64,000 nt of DNA, taken from assembly GCF_002504165.1 (NCBI RefSeq), contig NZ_CP021404.1:1860001-1924000 (forward strand), given 5' to 3'. A model generated the notes under the pieces. The model saw only the letters and a program-made list of their open reading frames with translations. It was not told where the DNA came from and did no database searches. The position numbers and the translations under genes are program-made. The DNA is from Pacificitalea manganoxidans (GTDB taxonomy: Bacteria; Pseudomonadota; Alphaproteobacteria; Rhodobacterales; Rhodobacteraceae). Below, piece after piece: positions 18,601 through 28,014 of this stretch (position 1 is the stretch's first letter; every line of letters begins with the position of its first letter).

Positions 18601-18910
18601 TGGGCTACAGAATCCTGAGGGCACGCTGCTGGAAACCGCGCGAGCCATCATTAGCCGCCAAGCCGAGAATTCGCATTCATTGCACACCTTGGCTGCGCGA
18701 AGACGACCCGCCGGCTTCGATGTCTTCCACCCCGACTTGAGAGGCCTGATTGAGGCTCCTCTCGTCGTGGCCGAGATTGCCTTCGGCCTGCGGCCGCCGC
18801 CGACCTCCAAGGAACGTGTCGAGCTGCTGCTTGCTGTGCAGGAAGACCAGGCCGCCTACGAGACCGCGCAACCAGCAGCAATCGCTTGGCTGGCGCAACA
18901 GAAATCCTGA
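15686..18910 (+). CDS. druH: DruH-like protein of a type III Druantia-type system
   Basis: This is a 1074-aa protein. ATG 15686 is chosen because AGGAAG lies 7 bases upstream; an in-frame alternative start at 15632 has no such site. It has no motif I can read as catalytic. The N-terminal half has helical segments with FVLWAAERYRKEYDGGGLSW, the middle is rich in beta-strand-like sequence, and residues about 840-1060 are helical. Large proteins of this kind (the STY4851/ECs_5259 family in my recollection) sit directly before DruE, and the pair druH-druE defines type III Druantia anti-phage systems. The identification rests mainly on size and on the DruE-like gene 11 bases downstream. First gene of the operon. 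Confidence 0.6.
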   Translation: MTVIHELADLRSIVPDGRPLHAYRLDEEHYSHLEKTLERHLKLGRFKTAAAPFVLWAAERYRKEYDGGGLSWEFLTEPLGIALAQQQLREITGVGMARMGRSVRRLDSGVQYLRAIAAEGGIPVRLLSDQRGGYRAALVGLVADLSRIGLGCPRDVALGFAARRTRRLPVGYRTGEYHALFVDFAFEVLELRELAPEGMSAQEVEPFLDRVKPGWRDALSLRLDGEAARSLLSDAVLVSARHGLVTDPMTRVLRRCEDGDWSAWIEVEEAAEIAPQLVQGVEPDRRRLRLAPVGALASAVPDLLFSLDREAPDRPWDSRRISGRRTARFHFPLNTGAELMAMADGAFLGRVRLAGGEAIEIDAGPTFWRLAEMGQARAEALAYAGNAALRTHDPHVWMLAEAGKVLHCTDSLVAEPDGSVPGGTIWRLSGSGRVLVAGGNARIETGADEDSREEIHASGPLEYRLLDARGTPVHRGVPAILHRHPGRGFRQLLGADLRHQLAGSVKWNPGSPPDTTMGRVSFAVREGAGVGARVIVNLVPPKFSAREVTYGDDPRRRIRFDGVPPGWLLRVASGKPQQPDADGVVEVQLDAPTGSQARLPLTLAGPNGAPPMSWVLNLPRPRGEFQTVAGETLASNQDISMQTLKDWRIVPAENRRTELRIRLHSPSAGGAPIVGRRVTVEQPLSAFRSLLEEMLVTGGADAELRLRVITGADQSPRLTVRHALGETQLLGEDVLVLNDQTPVLEPALAITAVDLNDPERVVETGARGLSHLGSGRWFLLPRKGGVPMRPPRPYVRPEPAGATGQDAPRRADRIAHYARRFSETNIENDLARLAVLSEMLLANGVSPSALDEVHALARVPSAAVRLLFRVAPSDLEDALSLDLHGGPGWSFVGPVDWAKGFADEAAAVHATLSTLPALADRADEHARDAVTARAADILRLRPALEGHVALALQQLDPMAIAALAQRLGGLSRGLQNPEGTLLETARAIISRQAENSHSLHTLAARRRPAGFDVFHPDLRGLIEAPLVVAEIAFGLRPPPTSKERVELLLAVQEDQAAYETAQPAAIAWLAQQKS

Positions 18911-18921
18911 GAGGGCGAACC

Positions 18922-21900
18922 ATGAAAGACCAGAGCGCATTGCCGAGTTCTGGATACGACGCGATTCTGGCGCGCGTGAACGACCGCGCCGCTGACGCTG
19001 TCATCGGTAAGGGACGCGTGCAGTCGCGCAGCTTGCGCGCCAATTTGTCTGCACGGTTGCATGGGCAGGCCGGCGGGCCCGACGCTTTCGTGGCTGACCC
19101 GGTCTTCGAGGCGGCGCGCGTTTGGGAACGGGCGGACATATGCCTCGACGACTTGGCCGGAGGGATGCTCGACGAAGATCTCGTCGCGGCATTGGACCGC
19201 GGGACCCTGCTGGACGGCACACCGAATGACCGACGCTGGCCACGGCGCGGCGACGATGTCGCGCCATACCTGCACCAGCTGCGCGCATGGGAAGCGGCCG
19301 AGGCTGGGCGCAGTTTCATGGTCACCAGCGGGACCGGGTCAGGCAAGACCGAGTGCTTCATGATCCCGATGCTGAACGACCTTCTCCGCAGCCACAAGCC
19401 CGGCGACACGGGCGTACGGGGCATCGTGCTCTATCCGCTGAACGCTCTGATCGACAGTCAAAAAGAGCGCCTGGGTGCATGGATGGACCCGCTGGCGAAC
19501 CGTTTGTCATATGCGCTCTACAATCGCCACATGCCCGATACTGTGCCGGGACCGAAGAGACGCGGCGCTCAGGTGATGGAACGTCGGGCGATGCGCCAGA
19601 CGCCCCCCTCGCTCATGGTAACCAACGTCACCATGCTGGAATACATGCTGATGCGCGCGCAGGATCGGCCGATCCTCGAGAAATCGCAGGGCACGCTGCG
19701 GTGGATCGTGCTGGACGAGGCGCACAGCTACGTCGGCGCACAGGCGGCTGAGATGGCTCTTCTGCTGCGCCGCGTGCGCGATGCATTCGGGGTGGCTCCA
19801 GAAGATGTCCGCCTTGCCGCGACGTCCGCGACGATCGGCGAGGGCGACGAGAACCGTGAGACCTTGCGACGGTTCCTGGCCGACCTGGCGGGCCTAAACC
19901 CCACTCAGGTCGAGGTGATAGAAGGGCAGGAACGAGCGCCTCGTCTACCGCCAGAAGGCCCGGACGAAACGCTGGAGCCGGATGAGATGCCGTCTGCGCA
20001 CGATGCGCTGTGGCGCAAGCTGGCTCCGAACCCTCGCCTGCGTGAGGTGCGCACCGCGATGCGGGATCGCGGTATCGGCCTTCGTGCGGCGGCAGCGTTG
20101 ATGGGGCGCGAAGGCGATACGGAAGGCGCGCTGCGCCTTCTTGAAGCGGCGGCGCAGGCAATTGATCCGGACACAGGCGTCGCGCTTGCCCCATGGCGGC
20201 TGCATGTGTTCCATCGGGCGCAAGGCGGGCTCTGGACCTGTGTCGACCCCGAGTGTTGCAAGCGCGACGAGGCCCTGCTGCAGGAGGACGGAGACTGGCC
20301 CTTCGGCCGCATCCACTTCGCCGAAAGGGACAGGTGCGACTGCGGAGCACCGGTGTTTGAGATTGCAGCTTGCGATGAATGCGGGACCCCATGGCTGCGC
20401 GCAGAGGTCGCCAATGAAGGCCCCCATCGTGTATTGCGCCCAGCTCGCGGGACGGGGATCGATGACGACTACATCCTGGATGTGGAACCCGAAGACGATA
20501 GCGGCGAACCTGCCGCACCGCTCTTGTCCGAAAGCGTGATCGTAGGACCGGGACGAGGGACCGGCGAGGAATTCCTTCGGGTGTCCGACGCGCACCTGTT
20601 CGAGATTTCAAAAGAAGGGGATCGGGTTCTGGCGCTGACCATCCTCACGGAACAGGACCGCGGTTGTTGTGAGCGCGCCGGGCACAAGGGCGTTACCGTG
20701 CGTCCGCAACGTTTTGGTGCGCCCTTCCTCATGGGCAACGCGATGCCGCTGCTCATCGAGGCTGCCAAGTCCAGTAGCCATGACCATCCGGTACCATTCG
20801 GAGGGCGGCGCCTACTATCCTTCACCGACTCGCGTCAGGGCACCGCGCGTTTCTCTGCGAAGCTCCAGCAGGATGCTGAGCGCACGCTGACGCGCGCCAT
20901 CATGTACCACTCTGTCCAGAACCGGGAGGGGGATCCGGAAAAAGCCGCCGCATTGCGCAAGGAGATTTCGGACCTCGAGCAGGTGGTTGCCACCATGCCG
21001 AGCCTGGCCGGGACGCTCGAGGAAAAGCGAGGCGCACTGGATGAGGCGGAGGGCGCGCCGAAGCCTGTGCCATGGTCTGACATGGTGCTGCGCATCGCGC
21101 AGAACGAAGAGTTCCGCAATTTCGCGCGCCCCGTCTGGCGGGATCGACCTTCGAAGAACGACGACGCGTTGGCCACGCATCCCACGGCCCTGGCGGAGCT
21201 CTTCCTCTACCGGGAAATGTTCCGCCGTCCGCGGCTGCAGAACAACGCTGAGACGATGGGACTCGCCCGGCTCCTAATCCCGGAGCTTGTCGCACAGGCG
21301 CGCTTGTCCATTCCCGCACCCCTGCGCGAAGCTTCGCATGATGAAACAGTCTGGGCTGATCTGTTGCATGCGGCCGTTGACCTCGTCTTCAGAACCAACC
21401 TTGCTATCCGTCTGCCCGAAGAGCCGGCGGACGTTCGGCACTGGATTTCACCGAGAAGTGTTGTGGCTGCGGTCGTGGAACCTGGTCTCTCCAAAGACGA
21501 CGTTCCCGGAGTTGAGAACCCTCGCTTCTTTCCGACGGCGCATTCCGATCGCTCGAACCTTGTCCGACTGATTTACCGCCTGATGGACGGCAGCGTGGAC
21601 AGCGCCACGGACGTGGAAAGGGCCGCGACCACCCTCACCGCTATCTGGGACCGACTGCGCAAGTCGGGCGCTATCGTGCAGGTCGCGCCCAGCGCCTGGC
21701 GTCTCGACTTCAAGAAAGCCGCTATCGCACCGGTCGACACGGCATTCGAGTGCCCGGTTACCCGCCGTCTTCTGCCTTTCGCGCCGGGCTCCGTGTCGCT
21801 GAACGCCGTGACCGCAACCGGGATCACTCGTGCTATCACCATGCCGACCTTGCCCGAGGCGGCCCCCATGGGCACGTCGGTTGCACAGCGATCCGAGCTG

Positions 21901-24900
21901 CGTGCCTGGCTTGAGCACGATCCGGACATCGCCTCCCTGCGCCTCGATGGGCACTGGACGAACCTGCACGACCGGACTGTCGAGTTCACCCCATTCCTCC
22001 GCGCGCAGGAACATTCCGCGCAGATCGATCGCCCCAGTCTGCAGACCTACGAGAAGGCATTCAGAGAGAGCAGAATCAACGTTCTGAACTGCTCGACAAC
22101 GATGGAGATGGGCGTCGACATCCCTGACGTTGGTCTGGTGGTAAACACCAACGTCCCGCCTTCTCCTGCCAACTACCGGCAGCGTATCGGTCGTGCCGGT
22201 CGACGGGGTGAGCCATGGGCCATGGCGTTCACTTTCTGCAAGGACTTGCCGCTCGACAATATGATCTTCCGCGAGCCGGAGAAATTGCTCGGCGCGCAGG
22301 TAGCGGCGCCGCAGGTCCGGCTCGACTCCGCGATCCTTGTGCAGCGCCATGTGAATGCGGCGCTGTTAGGGCTCTTCCTGCGCGAGGGTGGCGGGATGAG
22401 CATTCGGACCAACATGGCGTCGTTCATGGGCGCGACGGAGGCGATGGGTGCGCCCTTCCTGCCCGACAGTGTCGCCGATGATTTCCTTGCTGCACTCAAG
22501 GGCGATTGGGGAACTCAGGACTGTGTCTCCCAGGCGCTGGACAGGCTGGTCAGGGGGACCTGTCTTGCAGGCCACACTGGGCTGGTGTCGCGCGCCGAGG
22601 GCGATTTTGGCGCCATGCGAAATCGCTGGCGCGACGAATACGAGCAACTCGTCGAGGCGCAGTCGGCCTATGCTGATACTGACCCAGCGCATTGGCTCTA
22701 CCGCAAGCGCGCGAAGCGCATGCGGGAGGAGTTCATGATGACCGAACTCGCCCGACGCGGCTTCACGCCGTCCTATGGCTTCCCGGTTGATGTGGTTTCC
22801 TTTGACTATGCCGGGAAAGGGGGGGGCGAGCCCGGGCCCTCGCGCCCGCTGGACATGGCAATCCGGGAGTATTCGCCGGGATGTGAAGTGGTGATTGACG
22901 GGCTGGTGCATCGGTCCGATGGCGTGCTGCCGACCTGGGGCAACCGTAACGATCCTGGCTCGGTCGAGGATCTCAGGACACTGTTCACCTGCCGGTCGTG
23001 TAATCTGTTCGGCACCACGCGGCACGAGGCAGCCGACTGCCCGCGGTGCGGTAAACCACTCGACCGAACAGAGCTTTTGCGCCCTGCGGGCTTCCTCGGG
23101 ACCCGCCGTCCACACAGCGCCTATGAGCAACTGGCCTATGTGCCGCCCGATCCGCCCCGTGTCTCGGCCGAACCGGAGAACTGGGTGTCGCTTCCCGATC
23201 CCGAGGTCGGTCGCCATCGCACCGCGCGCGAAGGGCGGGTTCTGGTTACCGCTTCGGGCGATCACGGTGACGGCTACGCGGTCTGCATTGCCTGCGGTCG
23301 CGCAGAGGCAGAGATCGGAGAACACGACTCGCCGCTGCCCGCCGGGATGGTCCGACACCGGCCCCTTCAAAAGCTGCGCGACAACCCACGCCACGACGGT
23401 CTTTGCCCGGCGAACGACGACGCCTCCCGCAAGATCCGGCGGCATGTGAAACTTGGAACCGAGATGGTGACCGACGTATTCGAGCTTCAGCTCGATGCGC
23501 TGCCAAGCACCGAAACGGGCAAAGGTCAGGCCGCAGCCATCGGCGCCGCGCTGCGGGAGGCGCTCGGCGCACGGCTCGGCGTGGATGCCGAAACCATGGG
23601 ACTCGCCGTCGCGCCCAGCCTGCGGCCTGACGAGGCCCGGCGGACCGCAATATTTCTTTATGACAAGGCGTCGGGAGGATCTGGATTTGCCTCCGCTGCG
23701 GATCGTGACTTGACAAGCCTCCTACGCGAAGTCGCGTCGCGCCTTCGCTGCCCGGCCAACTGCGACACGGGATGCCCGGAATGCGTGTTGCGGCGCGATC
23801 TGCAATTCGGCACGGCAATGGATCCACCCGGCGCGCTGGAGTTGCTGGAGAAGGAAATCTTGCCGCACCTTGATCTTCCGGAGGCATTGCAGCTTTTCGG
23901 CCCATCAACGCAGGCAGTCACGCGCCCGCTTGCCGATTGGATTGGTCGGCAATTGGCACACAGCGCTATTGAGCGCCTGGCGCTCTTCCTGACCGACCCG
24001 CCTTCCGGCTGGGACGTGGCCGAATGGCCCGGAACGCGCATTGCTGAAGATGCCGGCCGTACCGGTGTCCCGGTCACAATCGTGATGCGGTCGTCTGACG
24101 TCCACCGCCTGGAGATGTCGCAGAAGCTGGATCTGGTTCGTCTCGTCACCCGTGCACGCGCAAGCTTGCACCTGGCAGACGATCTGCCCGCGGCAGGCGA
24201 TGCGCCCATCCTCGCTGAGACCCGCCTCGATGGGCAGGAGATTGCCATTGCTGCACCAGATCAGGATGCCGGCCATGTGAACCGTCGCTGGGGGGACGTC
24301 TCACGGACGCTGGCTGTGCGTGGCCCTCGTGTGCCGTTGGCGGTCAGCGCGGCGCTCTCGTTGGACAAGGTCACGGCCTATGGCGAGGGCAACTCCGCCC
24401 AAAAGGACGTAACCACCGAACTGGATGGTCCGGTCGGGCAGTTCGGCCAGCGGCTCTGGGGCATCGCGAAGGGACTGCGCCCTCAGGTTTTCACCGGCTC
24501 GGCGCGTCTCGTGCAGGTTACTTACAATGATCGATACTTGCGCAGTCCGCTCACTGCGCGCCTCCTCTTCGAGGCATGGCGCACGCTTCCCTTGAAGAAC
24601 GCGGATACGCGGCTGGAGATCGTGACAGAGGCGCTTGGGTCGCCCGAACGACCAGGGTTCCTACTCTGGCACAATTGGGAAACGGATATGCTCCGTCGGG
24701 AGGTCCTGTCGGCGCTCCTTCCTGGCGCTTGGGTATTACTCGGAACAAAATCCGATTGCGCCCATGCGCGTTTCTTCCGTTTCAACTTCGAAGACGGATC
24801 GGAGACCTCCCTGTTTCTGGACCAAGGGTTCGGAGCCTGGCGTGAAGCCACGCGCCGGACTTCACGGTTCGCTCATGATCTCACCCCCGATGCGCAGGCC

Positions 24901-24981
24901 CGCGCGCTTCGGGACTTGCGGTTCGACGTGGCTTTGCAGGACGGCGGACGTTTCCCTTCCCCCGTCTGGCTACGCTGGTAG
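18922..24981 (+). CDS. druE: DruE-like giant DEAH-box helicase with DUF1998 region
   Basis: This is a 2019-aa superfamily 2 helicase. The start is ATG 18922, 11 bases after the druH stop with GAGAGGG upstream. Walker A GTGSGKT is near residues 137-143, DEAH at 265-268, and motif VI with YRQRIGRAGRRG near 1085-1096. The C-terminal part has paired-cysteine clusters typical of DUF1998-type helicases: CRSCNLFG and CPRCGKPL near 1357-1380, and CPANCDTGCPECVLRRD near 1610-1626. DruE is the shared, essential helicase of all Druantia types and is thought to act on invading DNA. Length, motif order and the preceding large gene all fit. All ATPase residues appear intact. Confidence 0.8.
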   Translation: MKDQSALPSSGYDAILARVNDRAADAVIGKGRVQSRSLRANLSARLHGQAGGPDAFVADPVFEAARVWERADICLDDLAGGMLDEDLVAALDRGTLLDGTPNDRRWPRRGDDVAPYLHQLRAWEAAEAGRSFMVTSGTGSGKTECFMIPMLNDLLRSHKPGDTGVRGIVLYPLNALIDSQKERLGAWMDPLANRLSYALYNRHMPDTVPGPKRRGAQVMERRAMRQTPPSLMVTNVTMLEYMLMRAQDRPILEKSQGTLRWIVLDEAHSYVGAQAAEMALLLRRVRDAFGVAPEDVRLAATSATIGEGDENRETLRRFLADLAGLNPTQVEVIEGQERAPRLPPEGPDETLEPDEMPSAHDALWRKLAPNPRLREVRTAMRDRGIGLRAAAALMGREGDTEGALRLLEAAAQAIDPDTGVALAPWRLHVFHRAQGGLWTCVDPECCKRDEALLQEDGDWPFGRIHFAERDRCDCGAPVFEIAACDECGTPWLRAEVANEGPHRVLRPARGTGIDDDYILDVEPEDDSGEPAAPLLSESVIVGPGRGTGEEFLRVSDAHLFEISKEGDRVLALTILTEQDRGCCERAGHKGVTVRPQRFGAPFLMGNAMPLLIEAAKSSSHDHPVPFGGRRLLSFTDSRQGTARFSAKLQQDAERTLTRAIMYHSVQNREGDPEKAAALRKEISDLEQVVATMPSLAGTLEEKRGALDEAEGAPKPVPWSDMVLRIAQNEEFRNFARPVWRDRPSKNDDALATHPTALAELFLYREMFRRPRLQNNAETMGLARLLIPELVAQARLSIPAPLREASHDETVWADLLHAAVDLVFRTNLAIRLPEEPADVRHWISPRSVVAAVVEPGLSKDDVPGVENPRFFPTAHSDRSNLVRLIYRLMDGSVDSATDVERAATTLTAIWDRLRKSGAIVQVAPSAWRLDFKKAAIAPVDTAFECPVTRRLLPFAPGSVSLNAVTATGITRAITMPTLPEAAPMGTSVAQRSELRAWLEHDPDIASLRLDGHWTNLHDRTVEFTPFLRAQEHSAQIDRPSLQTYEKAFRESRINVLNCSTTMEMGVDIPDVGLVVNTNVPPSPANYRQRIGRAGRRGEPWAMAFTFCKDLPLDNMIFREPEKLLGAQVAAPQVRLDSAILVQRHVNAALLGLFLREGGGMSIRTNMASFMGATEAMGAPFLPDSVADDFLAALKGDWGTQDCVSQALDRLVRGTCLAGHTGLVSRAEGDFGAMRNRWRDEYEQLVEAQSAYADTDPAHWLYRKRAKRMREEFMMTELARRGFTPSYGFPVDVVSFDYAGKGGGEPGPSRPLDMAIREYSPGCEVVIDGLVHRSDGVLPTWGNRNDPGSVEDLRTLFTCRSCNLFGTTRHEAADCPRCGKPLDRTELLRPAGFLGTRRPHSAYEQLAYVPPDPPRVSAEPENWVSLPDPEVGRHRTAREGRVLVTASGDHGDGYAVCIACGRAEAEIGEHDSPLPAGMVRHRPLQKLRDNPRHDGLCPANDDASRKIRRHVKLGTEMVTDVFELQLDALPSTETGKGQAAAIGAALREALGARLGVDAETMGLAVAPSLRPDEARRTAIFLYDKASGGSGFASAADRDLTSLLREVASRLRCPANCDTGCPECVLRRDLQFGTAMDPPGALELLEKEILPHLDLPEALQLFGPSTQAVTRPLADWIGRQLAHSAIERLALFLTDPPSGWDVAEWPGTRIAEDAGRTGVPVTIVMRSSDVHRLEMSQKLDLVRLVTRARASLHLADDLPAAGDAPILAETRLDGQEIAIAAPDQDAGHVNRRWGDVSRTLAVRGPRVPLAVSAALSLDKVTAYGEGNSAQKDVTTELDGPVGQFGQRLWGIAKGLRPQVFTGSARLVQVTYNDRYLRSPLTARLLFEAWRTLPLKNADTRLEIVTEALGSPERPGFLLWHNWETDMLRREVLSALLPGAWVLLGTKSDCAHARFFRFNFEDGSETSLFLDQGFGAWREATRRTSRFAHDLTPDAQARALRDLRFDVALQDGGRFPSPVWLRW

Positions 24982-25008
24982 TGTGTGATTCAGTATAGGA
25001 GTCTTTGG

Positions 25009-28000
25009 ATGTCGCAGAGCTTTTTCGACGCCCCAATTTTGAATTCGCCCTACCGTGTTCCGGAGCGGAATTGGGAATTGGACAAGGATGGTCGTCCGAC
25101 TGACCGCATAATCGAGCGGCGAAGAAAGTCAGATCTGATTTCGGCGATGCCGGGAGCGAAGGCGAAGGTCGGTAAACAGGCGAGCCTGACGTTCGATGAC
25201 CTGTCGACGGAGGACGTGGATTACAACCCGACACCCTACATCAACGAATTGAGGGATGCAGTCGACACATGGCGCAACCTGCCTAACCCGGCGCAATGGC
25301 GCGTTTCTCCCGTCACCCAGAGGCTCTTGCAGCATTGGCGGGCGATTCAGGCAGATGAGACTGTACCGATCCGGCCCTTTTTCTGTCAGCTTGAAGCAGT
25401 AGAGGTCGCGATCTGGCTATCCGAGGTGGCCCCGAAGGACGGCAAGCGCGGTAAGCGCTTCCTCGAATGGCTGAAAGCGTCGAATGCGGCGGCCAATCCG
25501 GACCTGTTCCGTATCGCGCTCAAACTCGCAACCGGGGCAGGCAAAACCACCGTCATGGCCATGCTGATGGCTTGGCAGGTTCTCAATGCCGCGCGCTCGC
25601 CGTCATCCAAGAGCTTCGGGAAGGGCTTCCTGATTGTCGCGCCGGGCATAACGATCCGTGATCGCCTGCGCGTTCTCAAGCCTTCGGAGCCGGATAATTA
25701 CTATGGCCGGCTAAATCTTGTTCCGTCCGATCTGATGACGGACATGCAGACCGCCAAGATCGTCATCACCAATTATCATGCGTTCAAGCTCCGGGAGAAG
25801 GTTATCCTGGCCAAGGGAACACGGGCGGCGCTGTCCGGCCATGGAGACGGTCCGCAGACGCTCGAAACCGAAGGTCAGATGCTCGCGCGCGTGATGCCCG
25901 AACTCATGTCCTCTGGCCCGATCACGGTGATCAATGATGAGGCGCATCACTGCTATCGAGAACGACCTGACGCCGAACAGGAGAAGTTGACCGGCGATGC
26001 GAAGAAAGAGGCGGAAGAGAACAGCGATGCCGCAAGGCTCTGGATATCCGGCCTCGAGGCGGCCAGGCGCCATCTGGGTATACGGACTGTCTATGATCTG
26101 TCCGCGACACCCTTTTTTCTGTCCGGTTCCGGTTGGGTGGAGGGCACGCTCTTTCCCTGGGTGGCCAGCGACTTCTCTCTCATGGATGCCATCGAATGCG
26201 GGATCGTGAAGCTGCCTCGTGTCCCCGTCGCCGACAACGTCGCAGGCCAGCCAGAACCGCTCTATCGCAACCTCTGGAGGGCCATCGGGAAAAAGATGCC
26301 GAAGAAGGCGCGCGGCGAAAAGAAGCCTGACCCTCTGAAGCTACCTCTGGAATTACAAACGGCCATCGACGCGCTATACGGCCACTACGAGAAGACCTAC
26401 CGAGAATGGGAAAAAGCGGAGGTCGGTATTCCTCCGGTTTTCATCGTGGTCTGCAACAACACCACAAATTCAGAACTCGTCCGTGACTACATTGCAGGGT
26501 TCGAACGTGAGGACGAGAACGGTGTAATCGACACCGTTCAGGGTCGCTGTTCGCTCTTTCGTAACTACGCCGACGGCGGCGAGCGCCTCGACCGGCCGCG
26601 CACGATCCTGATCGATAGCTCCGCCATCGAATCCGGCGGCGAGGTCGACAAGGGCTTCCGTGAGGCCCATGCCGCCGAAATTGAAGCCTTTCGCCGCGAA
26701 AAGGCCGCGCGCGGCGAAGGCACGGACCAGATCGACGAGTCCGAAATCCTGCGCGAGGTGATGAACACAGTCGGCAAGAAAGGGAAGCTCGGCGAACAAG
26801 TGCGCTGCGTTGTGTCCGTCTCCATGTTGACCGAAGGCTGGGACGCCAACAACGTCACCCACATTCTGGGCCTGCGAGCTTTCGGCACGCGGCTTATCTG
26901 CGAACAGGTCGTCGGTCGCGCCCTGCGCCGCCTATCCTACGATGTGAACGAAGAGGGGCTCTTCACCACCGAATACGCCGACATCATGGGCATCGATGGG
27001 CTCAACTTTTCTGACGGCCCCCGCGTCGCGCCACCCACACCGCCGCGCGAGGTCGTGCAGGTCCGTGCCGTCTCGCCCGAGCGCGACCACCTCGAGATCG
27101 TATACCCACGGGTCGAGGGCTACCGGACGGACCTGCCCAACGACACGCTCGCCGTCGATTTCTCCAAGGTCGAACCTTACGAACTGACCCCGGCCAAGGC
27201 CGGAGCGACTGAGGTCACCATGCAGGGCATCGTCGGGGAACCAGCACACATCACGCTCGCCCATCTCGGCCAGATGCGCCCGTCCGAGATCGCGACCAAG
27301 ATCGCCTCGCACTTGGTCATGCACAAGCTCCGAGACGCGGGCGAAACGCCGAAGACCCACCTCTTTCCGCGCGCCAAGCGCATCGTGCGCCAGTGGCTGG
27401 ACAGTGACCGCCTGATCCTCTCCGGCGGCACACAGAAAGCGCAGCTGACCTACAAGCAGATCGCCGACGAGGTCTGCGATACGATCCTTCACGCCCTCAC
27501 GGTCGGTCGCGAGGGCGATGCCGTCATTCGAGCCGTTCTGGAGCCCTACAGCCCCATCGGGTCAACCATGGACGTGTCCTTCAACACCTCCAAGGCCACG
27601 CGCTTCTGGCCACGTCCTGACCGGTCGCACATCAACTGGATTGTCACCGACAGCGACTGGGAGGCGAAGCTCGCAAAGGTCATCGAGGACCACCCGATGA
27701 CCCGGGCCTACGCCAAGAACCACAACCTCGGCTTCGAAATTCCCTACCTCGTGGAGGGCGAGCCCAAACACTACCGCCCCGATTTCCTGGTCGCGCTGGA
27801 CACACCCGAACCCACCACGCTGATCATCGAGGCCAAGGGCTTCCGCGATGCCAAGGACCGGCTGAAGGCCGAGGCCACGCGACACCAGTGGGTGCCCGGC
27901 GTCAACGCGCTCGGCCGCTACGGCCGCTGGGGCTATGCCGAGCTCCTCAATCCCTACCGCTATGCCGAGGATCTTGACCGGCTGATCGGACAGACCGTCG

Positions 28001-28014
28001 GAGAGCCTGCATGA
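25009..28014 (+). CDS. Type III-like restriction helicase-nuclease (BPTD_3080-type Res)
   Basis: This is a 1001-aa protein. ATG 25009 is preferred (AGGAG 8 bases upstream) over a GTG 24 bases earlier. The N-terminal SF2 translocase has ATGAGKTT at 174-181, NDEAHHCY at 309-316, an SATPFF motif, and EQVVGRALRR as motif VI. Residues about 920-945 read YRPDFLVAL then TLIIEAKGF, a PD-(D/E)xK nuclease site (D, then ExK). This is the layout of type III Res subunits, which translocate and cut unmodified DNA. The next genes supply an associated nuclease-fold protein and the methyltransferase. Its last four bases overlap the next start (ATGA). Confidence 0.85.
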   Translation: MSQSFFDAPILNSPYRVPERNWELDKDGRPTDRIIERRRKSDLISAMPGAKAKVGKQASLTFDDLSTEDVDYNPTPYINELRDAVDTWRNLPNPAQWRVSPVTQRLLQHWRAIQADETVPIRPFFCQLEAVEVAIWLSEVAPKDGKRGKRFLEWLKASNAAANPDLFRIALKLATGAGKTTVMAMLMAWQVLNAARSPSSKSFGKGFLIVAPGITIRDRLRVLKPSEPDNYYGRLNLVPSDLMTDMQTAKIVITNYHAFKLREKVILAKGTRAALSGHGDGPQTLETEGQMLARVMPELMSSGPITVINDEAHHCYRERPDAEQEKLTGDAKKEAEENSDAARLWISGLEAARRHLGIRTVYDLSATPFFLSGSGWVEGTLFPWVASDFSLMDAIECGIVKLPRVPVADNVAGQPEPLYRNLWRAIGKKMPKKARGEKKPDPLKLPLELQTAIDALYGHYEKTYREWEKAEVGIPPVFIVVCNNTTNSELVRDYIAGFEREDENGVIDTVQGRCSLFRNYADGGERLDRPRTILIDSSAIESGGEVDKGFREAHAAEIEAFRREKAARGEGTDQIDESEILREVMNTVGKKGKLGEQVRCVVSVSMLTEGWDANNVTHILGLRAFGTRLICEQVVGRALRRLSYDVNEEGLFTTEYADIMGIDGLNFSDGPRVAPPTPPREVVQVRAVSPERDHLEIVYPRVEGYRTDLPNDTLAVDFSKVEPYELTPAKAGATEVTMQGIVGEPAHITLAHLGQMRPSEIATKIASHLVMHKLRDAGETPKTHLFPRAKRIVRQWLDSDRLILSGGTQKAQLTYKQIADEVCDTILHALTVGREGDAVIRAVLEPYSPIGSTMDVSFNTSKATRFWPRPDRSHINWIVTDSDWEAKLAKVIEDHPMTRAYAKNHNLGFEIPYLVEGEPKHYRPDFLVALDTPEPTTLIIEAKGFRDAKDRLKAEATRHQWVPGVNALGRYGRWGYAELLNPYRYAEDLDRLIGQTVGEPA

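Noticed and set aside
15686-24981. Reading the pair as DISARM (drmA/drmB-like) rather than Druantia
   Set aside because: DISARM also has a helicase with a DUF1998 protein, but as separate DrmA and DrmB genes. Here one 2019-aa chain holds both regions and follows a single large protein, which fits DruH-DruE better.
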